The translations under genes were made by a program, and so were the position numbers. 64,000 nucleotides of DNA from Dipodascopsis uninucleata var. uninucleata (taxonomy: Eukaryota > Ascomycota > Lipomycetes > Lipomycetales > Lipomycetaceae), in NCBI GenBank assembly GCA_030568195.1, contig JAJLTO010000007.1, positions 1 through 64,000 of the forward strand, written 5' to 3'. Numbering within the stretch: the first letter of the stretch is position 1; every line of letters starts with the position of its first letter. This document shows, piece by piece, positions 56,755-64,000 of the stretch. A model generated the notes under the pieces. It did not search any database. It saw nothing but the letters and a program-made list of their open reading frames with translations, and was not told the origin of the DNA.

Positions 56755-57643
56755 ATTTACATTTCACATTGTAGGTATTACGCTATATGAAGTTTAGTAT
56801 CACGTGATATAAAGTAATATATTGTAACGACTAAATAGTGCGTAGTTAATGTACAAATCGCGGCATATGCGCCCACTTAGTGACGAGATTCTAAAGATGA
56901 CGTATTAGAAGGAGTGATAGCCAGATAGGTTCATTCCATGAGTTGCAAGCAATGCAGATATAGTAAGTGATACATAACCCTCACCAGGGACCGAAGGATG
57001 TCATCACTGAGCCTACGTGACACAATTAAGAAAAGGCACAGCCTACAACAATACATATAGTTACCAGCGCAGTGTCAGATGTAAATCCTCTTAATGTTGA
57101 TTTCTATACAAGTATGCGCTGTTCAGCCGCTTCATCGCTATAATATTCCTCAGCTTCACGAATACTATGCTAATTATGATCTTCTCACGTGCTTGTGTTA
57201 ATTACTTAACTGGCATACTCATTACATAATATTAAACATATGACGCCGTAAAGTTACAAATAGTAGGAGTCACTGTATAAGGAAATTGGCATGCCTTAGC
57301 GTACCTATTTCTGGCCGTAACGCGTAAGCAACCTCCTACAAACATGGCGCAGTAAACGTAACCTCTACTACCCTAATACACAAGTAGCGGTGCAGAAGCT
57401 TAGTGTAAATGACCTTTCCATGCCAGAAAAATCCTGACGATCTAAGCAATTCTTATATTTCTTGTACCGAACTTGTTAAGATCTCTATTATTAAAATCGG
57501 AGTCCGAATTATATCATATCTTCTGGAGAGGGTCTCATTTATTAAAGTAAGTGGTAATCTGTTCATAGTCGTATACGATGTAAGGAAATCGATATCACGA
57601 TTATTGAGAGTGTCTGATACTGTTAAATGGAGAATCCATATTG
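56755..57643. other. Gap between tRNA and membrane protein gene
   Basis: No certain gene. A frame at 57409-57765 lacks an ATG and runs into the next gene in another phase. GTAAGT at 57547 and TTTACAG ending at 57668 could bound an intron of the next gene, but no phase-matching first exon was found. Confidence 0.5.
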
Positions 57644-58804
57644 ATGCTGACCTATGTTGTATTTACAGTTATGAATTCGTTCGCATTTATTGCTGGATGT
57701 GTTCACGAGGTGGCCTACAGAGCCTGCTCTGGAGTCATGTCACGAAATGCTGTATCCACTGCTGATTCGCCAGAACAAATAAATGTGGAGCTCGATATGT
57801 CAGGTTGGCAGATAGGCATACTATTCACTACGGTTTGTGGTTATATTATCATAGCCTTCCTTGCTACATACGTCACGTTCGTCGTTCAGTGTTTAGCAGC
57901 GGTTGAGGATCTTGATGAACAGCCGTACGTCCGATTGAATAATTCTTCTACGGATAATATTCATGATAGTATTAATAAGCCAGTTAATGATGGTGCTGAG
58001 CCAGCTGATGTCGTTGAAGAGACTCAGCAAAATGAAAGGAGATATGTCACTGCGAATGTTAGCGGAACTTTACGATTTCTTCGAAGAAACTATGGGAAAA
58101 AGGCAGTGTTCCGCGGCATGTCTATTTATTTGGTCATGAATATTATTCAAGGACTTGTTGTCTTCTTCTTGTCAGTTTTGTTCTCCTCACCACTGAAAGA
58201 GATCATATCTGTGATAGTTGGTGCTATTGTGGTGGCTCCATTTAGTATGATAGTGACGCACGCAGTAATCAGCAAACCTTCTTCAACTTCTTATATTAAT
58301 CGTTTACGTTCTTATGGATGGCAAGCAGGAAAATTGACTGTTCCTATAGTCATCCTCGAATCCATATGTAGTGCTGTTTTTGGCGCTTTGTTTCAGCTAG
58401 TTTCTACTCTCAATATTCGAAGTACTGAGAGTACTCATGGGGCTCTTTATCTTTTCTCGATCATTATTGTTGGTTTGTCTGGTATTCTTTTCTTTTTTTT
58501 GTGCTTTTTACCAGTTGTTATGGTGAGGGTCCGAATGCAGGCTTCGTTGCTTCCTGAAGATGATGAGCAAGTTTTACCTTTTAACAGACTTTCGTACGGT
58601 TCTTTCAGTAACATCAAGGAAGCAGTTTTATATGTTCCAACTGCGCTAAAAGATTTAACACGAGATGAAAAGCGTCGTTTCAGAAAAGTTGTCACTCATA
58701 TGCTTATGTTTTGTTCTGCTATATCCCTAGTTTTTATTATAGTTCTGGTTATTGAAATTGTTTTATTTCAGGGTACTAGATCTAAACTTCCACAACAGCC
58801 ATAA
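57644..58804 (+). CDS. Fungal multi-pass membrane protein of unknown function
   Basis: 386 residues from the ATG at 57644; a second ATG at 57671 gives 377, and one at MSRNAVSTADSP gives about 354. A membrane segment lies at about residues 54-80 (IGILFTTVCGYIIIAFLATYV). An acidic, Asn/Glu-rich cytosolic stretch with a VRLNNSSTDN region follows. Then come four or five more hydrophobic segments (about 155-180, 185-210, 235-260, 275-300 and a last one near 360). The layout resembles a family of fungal integral membrane proteins often labelled ubiquitin carrier/conjugating protein by old annotation error. No ubiquitin-transfer cysteine motif is seen. No function is known to me. It converges with the NCS1 permease gene. 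Confidence 0.72.
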   Translation: MLTYVVFTVMNSFAFIAGCVHEVAYRACSGVMSRNAVSTADSPEQINVELDMSGWQIGILFTTVCGYIIIAFLATYVTFVVQCLAAVEDLDEQPYVRLNNSSTDNIHDSINKPVNDGAEPADVVEETQQNERRYVTANVSGTLRFLRRNYGKKAVFRGMSIYLVMNIIQGLVVFFLSVLFSSPLKEIISVIVGAIVVAPFSMIVTHAVISKPSSTSYINRLRSYGWQAGKLTVPIVILESICSAVFGALFQLVSTLNIRSTESTHGALYLFSIIIVGLSGILFFFLCFLPVVMVRVRMQASLLPEDDEQVLPFNRLSYGSFSNIKEAVLYVPTALKDLTRDEKRRFRKVVTHMLMFCSAISLVFIIVLVIEIVLFQGTRSKLPQQP

Positions 58805-59130
58805 AATGGTGGCCGGTGGAGAATGATCTTTGGTAGATGTATTGTATTAGTTTCGCGTTGGTGTTTTTTCTGGTAAATGGACTTTAAAAGACGTTTACTA
58901 GGTACTTATTGACAGTCGTATTAGCGTATGATTTAGTAGATGATGTATCTGATAAGGCACTGACGACAACATATTCGATTTCATTCAAATTTGATAATTC
59001 TCTTACTCTTTTGTACTTCAAGGGATCAATCACAAGAATCATCATCATTATCTCAATCTTTATTAATACAGATTTTAAGAAATACAATAAAACACAAAAC
59101 AATAATATTCACAGAAATTAATTTTATTCT
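58805..59130. other. Short gap between convergent genes
   Basis: A 326-bp AT-rich 3' flank of two convergent membrane-protein genes. Nothing else is seen. Confidence 0.75.
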
Positions 59131-60789
59131 TCAGAATTGCTTCTCGTCTATAATAGCCTCTTCAGACACACTCTCAGTCTTACCTTCCTCATATCCCTGA
59201 AGTGATTCTGCATGAGAATAGATAATATCACCGGAAACAGTCTCTTCAAGGAGAGTTGGTTTATGAGGAAAGATAAGATTGAGTACAAAATAGACGATGA
59301 TTGCAGAACCGAAACCGTAAAAGTAATTAATCTGGTATAAATGAATGATGTTGGCTGACAGCTTCAGGCTAGGAGTGATCGCATGAGCCAAACCTGGTAA
59401 ATTAGGTACCAACCCAACTAGGAAAGTGACGATTGATCGCCAATTGATACCGTGAGCATACCTGTAGATACCGCGTGGACGATACAATGCTGGAACATCA
59501 ATCTTGCGTCTCTTAACCAGCCAGTAATCGCATGCAATAATACCAGCAATTGGAGCTAAGAAAGTAGACAATCCAGACATAAAAGTTAAGAGCTGATTAG
59601 CAGAATTTTCAATCTTCCAAGGTTGCATAACCCATCCACCGATTATAGTCGTAATAATAGCACCTCTTCTGATGTTAAGATATTTAGGAAACAACGATGT
59701 CCAGTCGTTGGCTGCAGGAATAACATTTGCAGATAAGTTGGTACCTATCTGTCCAATAGCCCAGGATAAACCAACAAAAAAGGCAGCAGTGCGGCCCTTT
59801 GATCCCGTCCATTTCGATGCCAATTGAGTAGGATCCCAGATATATGAACCATATAGAACCTTTCCAGCAGAAGTAGCAAGAATAGACATCATACACAAGA
59901 AAATTGTGATAACAGGAATAAACACCACTTGCCAGTACTGGCCTTTAGGAGATCTCATATACCGCGTGAAATCAGGAATATTCGTAGCCATTGTTGCCCA
60001 CCCACCAGCACTAGACATCATGTATGAGAGAATGAGCCACCTTCTAGCAGACCCGTGAACCTTGGGCTGTTGATTCCAGATGTCACCGGAACCAGAAGCC
60101 AAATGGCACAAACCGGCAGCCATACCAATAGCGCAAGCGGAAACGACAACTGCCTTAAACAAGAAGAAGTATCTAAGTTTGTGAGGAGGGACACAAAGAA
60201 CTGGTAACTGAATGAGCCAGTAAATCAAATGAGATACCATCTGTTGAGTTGTCAATCCAATAGATTCTGGAATATGATTTGGAATATTATTATACGACGG
60301 CCAAATCGATGCAATGCATAGCCCCACAGCGAGGGCACCAGAGAAAGTCTGGATAGCGTGCCAAAAGAGAGCAGTAATAAGGCGAACAACTACCACAAAT
60401 TTCGCAAAGTGATAACCAAAACTTGAGCGAGCAGCAATTGGATATGGTATGTGCAAATTAGAGCCAATTGCACCGTTGAATACCATAGGAACAGCAATAA
60501 CTAGCATACCAAAAAGTGAGCAAATAATAGCTTCCTTGTAAGTCAGACCATTGACAATAATAGAGGCGGGAGCCTCCCACCTCTGCATACTAAGAGTGTC
60601 AGAAAACCAGAAGCCAAGAATAGTGAATGACGTCCAGGTGCGTCGCTCTGGTGGAGTAACATCACTGTCCTTATTAGTCCATTCTCCTGGCGGAGCAAAT
60701 GACGATTCTTCTTTAGGAATAACCCAAGCAGACCTTGAAGTGGCCTTAGTCTTCACGTTTCGAACAAGTCGCTCTCTTAAGGTAAACAT
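59131..60789 (-). CDS. NCS1 nucleobase/allantoin-type permease (Fur-like)
   Basis: A 552-residue single-exon protein, ATG at 60789, with about 12 membrane segments. The N-terminal block NKDSDVTPPERRTW (39-52) followed by WFSDTLSMQRW is the NCS1 entry signature. ARSSFGYHFAKFVVVVR (120-136) and FWHAIQTFSGA match the substrate region of segments three and four in the Fur branch. The loop NIPDFTRYMRSPKGQYW and the late CDYWLVKRRKIDVPALY stretch are also diagnostic. Fur-type members carry uracil, allantoin, uridine, thiamine or related compounds into the cell with protons. The exact cargo cannot be assigned. The C-terminal tail is acidic with several Lys, as in permeases removed by ubiquitin-dependent endocytosis. 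Confidence 0.9.
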   Translation of the reverse strand: MFTLRERLVRNVKTKATSRSAWVIPKEESSFAPPGEWTNKDSDVTPPERRTWTSFTILGFWFSDTLSMQRWEAPASIIVNGLTYKEAIICSLFGMLVIAVPMVFNGAIGSNLHIPYPIAARSSFGYHFAKFVVVVRLITALFWHAIQTFSGALAVGLCIASIWPSYNNIPNHIPESIGLTTQQMVSHLIYWLIQLPVLCVPPHKLRYFFLFKAVVVSACAIGMAAGLCHLASGSGDIWNQQPKVHGSARRWLILSYMMSSAGGWATMATNIPDFTRYMRSPKGQYWQVVFIPVITIFLCMMSILATSAGKVLYGSYIWDPTQLASKWTGSKGRTAAFFVGLSWAIGQIGTNLSANVIPAANDWTSLFPKYLNIRRGAIITTIIGGWVMQPWKIENSANQLLTFMSGLSTFLAPIAGIIACDYWLVKRRKIDVPALYRPRGIYRYAHGINWRSIVTFLVGLVPNLPGLAHAITPSLKLSANIIHLYQINYFYGFGSAIIVYFVLNLIFPHKPTLLEETVSGDIIYSHAESLQGYEEGKTESVSEEAIIDEKQF

Positions 60790-62552
60790 TTCGTATTACT
60801 ACCTACTTTATTTTTTTTTCAGTGATTGTTCGTGATTGCGTGTCTATGGTCGATTTCTATAGAACTTTGAATATCCACTCAATAGTGTTAGATAGTGCTG
60901 GTTGTCAACGGAGAGAAAAGAAACATAAAGCGCCAAAGAGCGTCAGGAGATACACTTATATCTTATATGTTTACTTCTTTTCATGATTATCCTAAGCTAG
61001 CAACTCTTAAAATATTGTGGTGCTTTATAAAAACTTTCTGATGAGTCTAAACTTAATATTGTATCTACAATTTTCTATTCTCGTTCCTAGAACTAAAGCA
61101 AGCTAAAATCCTATTTCCCTGTGCTCGCGGATGACTTGAGTCTTACTTTAAGAGAGACAGTTCTCGACAAGACAACTAGAATGGAGTCTTCTATCATTTC
61201 AATCGCACAAAATTTAGAGACCATTCAGCTACATTCAAAAAATCCAAGTTCATCTAGTCTCTTTTAAACATAACAGCTAGATTGGGAATGTAATGGTGCA
61301 GAAGCTGGACATTAGTTTCGAATAGCAGTTGAATGTATATATCGAATATGCGAGCACCAGTCCTGACTGCCAAGACATCTACGATATATGGCTGAGATTC
61401 TATTAAGAAATCATGTAGCTTTCAGTACATATCACCAGATGTATGCACTGTCTGTTCCGAGATAGAAGCGAAACCCTCTCTCTGGCAGTGTATTCGCATG
61501 TTAGAATCTGAGCCCCTTGGGAACAGAGGTTAAACGAAACGCCACCTTCCATCTGGAATACTTGGCTTATCTTTATTATTGCCCTGCAGGCTTTAGTTAC
61601 ACTCCAAATCATATATTGGCTTGAAAATCAGGTAATCAACTAGAACTGTGGCTTTCTTAATTGTCTAAAAGACCAAAAGCTTATGTCCATACCTCTATTG
61701 TTACTGTCAGGCAAGTTGACCTTTCGTACGAGATCATCAACAACTTATCAGATACGACAGCTACCCATTCGCTCCTAGCAAATTGGATTCCGAATAAGAA
61801 CTAGATGGATAAAATATCCCGATAAGGCTGAAAGACTCTATTAGACTCTCCGGAATTCTGATAAAGATATTTTCAACTGATAAAGCGATAAGAGACGTTT
61901 GCGCTTGGGCAACGTTGTAATTCTCAAATATAGAAAGCGCAAAAACATTTTTCCTGTTACCATACATAAATTTCTCTATTTTTCGAGCCACAGACAGGTA
62001 TTCAACTCTAACTATAGAGGACCCCATAGCTTGCCTAATTTCATAGAGACGTAAGACTTGCTTAGTGTCAATAGGCCCTTTTTTAGTCCTAGAGGCGTTT
62101 CCTGTTTGTGGCAATGAGCCCTGTATGACATACGGCAGTGGAGGCCTATATATGAACCTTGTATATTGGCTGAACCTTACTCTTCCGTATTGTAATCGAG
62201 TATAGAATGCTTATATTTCATCAAATTACATTATAACTTGACAAACTGTGTAGCTAGTGACTCAGTCACCGAGATATAGTTTATCTTGCAGCTTTAAAAC
62301 AGACTATTATCGCACTGCAATGGGAGTCTGATAGGATTACGTGATCTGGGGGGGAGGGTCAAGTAGAGAGTCCTAATTCATTAGTGACGTCTGCATCTCT
62401 CTCATAGTTAATATCACACCATATGCCGTGTAGTCGTCGAAAACAAATGAGACAGAAGTAGTTTATTGGATAGGTATAGAGTGACACGCAACAAAAGCTT
62501 TTATAAATACACTTAATGAAATTAGAAGCTAGTAGTGCAAGCTCTACGCTAT
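60790..62552. other. 1.8-kb gap with possible coding remnants
   Basis: No intact gene. Two minus frames look protein-like: 62114-61761 (117 codons, with KQVLRLYEIRQAMGSSIVR and ARKIEKFMYGN) and 61612-61403 (VTKACRAIIKISQVF). Both lack an ATG start and do not join simply. They could be the remains of a regulator gene, but I do not recognise the family. A G8 run lies at about 62349. Confidence 0.5.
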
Positions 62553-64000
62553 TCAGACAATATCTCTAAGATACGTCATATTAGATTTCACCATGTTACT
62601 TCTAGCAATATTGATCTCTTCTACTATCGCAACTGCCATTCCTCCCATGTGGTGCGCGTTTACATGACAATGAAGAAGCCACACACCTGGATTGTCGGCG
62701 ATGAATCGCATAACAATATGACCGTTTGCAGAGTAGTCAAAGACGTCGCGCAGAGGTGCTTTAGAGAAGCTGTAGTTACTCTTTATGGCATCTTCCACAG
62801 TACCATAGGGGAATGTAGTGTTACGTGATGAGGATATCACATAGAAAGAGTGTCCGTGGAGATGAATTGGGTGAGGAGGGCCGTTCTTTGCATTATTGAT
62901 AATAATGTCAACAACATCTCCATATTTCAGTTGACTGCCAATTACTGCTGGGTGATTGATTAGTTCGTCTCCTGTGCGAAACAACAACGGTGTCTCGAAC
63001 TCCATTATTTCTGGCATTGTAGCATTATTTTCCATTAGTGTCCACTTGGAGCCTTCCAAATTTGTCGTCCGTAGCAAGATGGTATGATTCGCTGGTCCTT
63101 GTGGAGGTCTGTACCTCTTATCATATGGCTCAGCGATGGCAGGGTTGAAAGATCTGTAATCTTTAGATAGAAGGGCTCCTCCAATGTTTTGATATCTTTC
63201 TGTAACGATTTCGGTTTCTTCATCTAGATCTGTATCTTCTCCGTCATATGAAAGAAATGAGACCCCTTCTAAAACTTGTGCTAGTGAATCAGAAGCAAAT
63301 CTCATGGGATATACGCCCTGTTCCTTGTCTGTCTTCACCAGAATAAGATATCGAGTACCGAGAGGAGCATTGAGTTGATGCACGAGCTGAGGATTAATGA
63401 AGGCTCCTTCAACTGCGATTACGTACATTTCATGACTATCAATCGTAAAAGCAAATGGCAAATCACCACCCATGTTTGATAAGGCGAAAAGCATCCAACT
63501 ACTTCCATTGGTATGTATCACTTCGCGATCGCTCTGTGTTAATTGGCATTGCTTAGAATAGCCAGGAGTCTCTAGAGACTCATGATCTATTCCTGGAGAA
63601 TAATTTGAAGTGTTCATGCAACCCATCGTGTCAAACTCGCCTTTAAATCGTTCTAGTCTAGCAGGACCTTGCGCTTCGGATATTTCCTCTTTTGAAGGGC
63701 AAGTAACCCGCCCTTTTCCATTGACCAGAATGCTCTGCGAGCAAGTAGGATCAATCCCCAGAGCATCCTGTCGAGCGGCAATGAACCCTGACGTCCACTT
63801 TGACCATTCATTTACGTTTACAAAAATAGGAGATCGCTCTAAGCTCCTAAAAAGCTCAATCTCCGTCGCATTTGCAGTAATTTGTTCATACGGTCTAGGT
63901 CTACCATACGAGGGTCTAATGTATATTGACCCGCGTATTCCATCTTGGTAGTAAGATCTAGAGTGAGCATGATACCAAAACAGTCCATATTGGCCCTCTG
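62553..64000 (-). CDS. Multicopper oxidase (ascomycete laccase-like), cut by the window end
   Basis: The frame runs from the stop at 62553 to the window edge, so the N-terminus lies beyond base 64000; about 482 residues are visible. All visible copper motifs are intact. WYHAHSR near 63960 is the HxH pair of the trinuclear site. HPIHLHGHSF near 62860 comes later. HCHVNAHHMGGM near 62650 supplies the Cys-His bridge, and Met ten residues after the Cys can be the axial ligand of type 1 copper. Many Asn-x-Ser/Thr sites (NTS, NMT, NAT, NYS, NTT) fit a secreted glycoprotein. These enzymes oxidise phenols or metal ions and reduce O2 to water. It resembles conidial-pigment laccases (Abr2-like) more than Fet3, since no C-terminal membrane anchor is present. 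An intron beyond the edge is possible. Confidence 0.9.
   Translation of the reverse strand, partial: EGQYGLFWYHAHSRSYYQDGIRGSIYIRPSYGRPRPYEQITANATEIELFRSLERSPIFVNVNEWSKWTSGFIAARQDALGIDPTCSQSILVNGKGRVTCPSKEEISEAQGPARLERFKGEFDTMGCMNTSNYSPGIDHESLETPGYSKQCQLTQSDREVIHTNGSSWMLFALSNMGGDLPFAFTIDSHEMYVIAVEGAFINPQLVHQLNAPLGTRYLILVKTDKEQGVYPMRFASDSLAQVLEGVSFLSYDGEDTDLDEETEIVTERYQNIGGALLSKDYRSFNPAIAEPYDKRYRPPQGPANHTILLRTTNLEGSKWTLMENNATMPEIMEFETPLLFRTGDELINHPAVIGSQLKYGDVVDIIINNAKNGPPHPIHLHGHSFYVISSSRNTTFPYGTVEDAIKSNYSFSKAPLRDVFDYSANGHIVMRFIADNPGVWLLHCHVNAHHMGGMAVAIVEEINIARSNMVKSNMTYLRDIV

Noticed and set aside
129-64000. Retroelements, DNA transposons, rRNA or CRISPR arrays
   Set aside because: No transposase or reverse-transcriptase-like frame, no long terminal or inverted repeats and no regularly spaced repeats were seen by eye.

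Overview
The window begins at a chromosome end. Bases 1-128 are twelve perfect copies of a 10-bp repeat (CTATGTAACC) plus a partial one, which is a C-strand telomere, so everything that follows is subtelomeric. The organism is an ascomycete fungus. Genes are short and AT-rich, transcription factors are of fungal Zn2Cys6, C2H2 and bZIP types, and transporters are of the Dal5, sugar-porter, NCS1 and PDR families. Nine short introns (62-100 nt) can be placed with GTATGT/GTAAGT-type donors and often a CTAAC-like branch site. Long uniform telomere repeats with frequent short introns suggest a budding-yeast relative from an early-branching, intron-rich lineage (Dipodascales/Trichomonascaceae-like or Lipomyces-like). 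That placement is inference only.

Layout. 0-10 kb: a Baeyer-Villiger monooxygenase (+), a three-exon Zn2Cys6 regulator (-) and a three-exon beta-lactamase-fold esterase (-). The promoters of the two enzymes share the palindrome GCGGAACCGC, so this looks like a small ketone-to-ester-to-acid/alcohol catabolic cluster with its own regulator. 10-13.8 kb: gene-poor, with decayed coding pieces. 13.8-19.4 kb: a BAHD-like acyltransferase, an aldo/keto reductase and a Dal5-type permease, followed at 20.5-21.5 kb by a decayed copy of such a permease. 21.5-24.5 kb: no gene seen. 24.5-32.7 kb: a sugar porter, a GH127 beta-L-arabinofuranosidase and a C2H2+Zn2Cys6 regulator, all on +, a likely arabinoside-use cluster. 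34.6-36.5 kb: a flavin monooxygenase with an NTF2-like front end. 36.5-40.9 kb: no clear gene. 40.9-42.5 kb: a vitamin/pantothenate-type permease. 43.2 kb: a short-chain dehydrogenase fragment. 45-45.6 kb: a bZIP gene whose upstream region has a Gcn4/AP-1-type site and a TATA box. 46.5-49 kb: an FMN reductase and an HTATIP2-like reductase. 51.2-55.6 kb: a full PDR-type ABC drug pump. 56.7 kb: tRNA-Ile(AAU). 57.6-60.8 kb: a fungal membrane protein of unknown role and an NCS1 nucleobase permease. 62.5 kb to the end: a multicopper oxidase cut by the window edge.

Functionally the end is rich in oxidoreductases (two flavin monooxygenases, an aldo/keto reductase, an FMN reductase, a TIP30-like reductase, a laccase-like oxidase), uptake permeases and one efflux pump, each cluster with its own regulator. 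This is typical of fast-evolving nutrient and xenobiotic functions near fungal telomeres. The HTATIP2-like gene, the 2.2-kb gap after it and the 5' half of the ABC gene form a marked GC-rich island in otherwise AT-rich DNA. No intact mobile element, retroelement, rRNA or CRISPR array was seen. The most notable units are the BVMO/regulator/esterase trio with shared palindromes and the GH127 cluster; neither is proven to be a new system.
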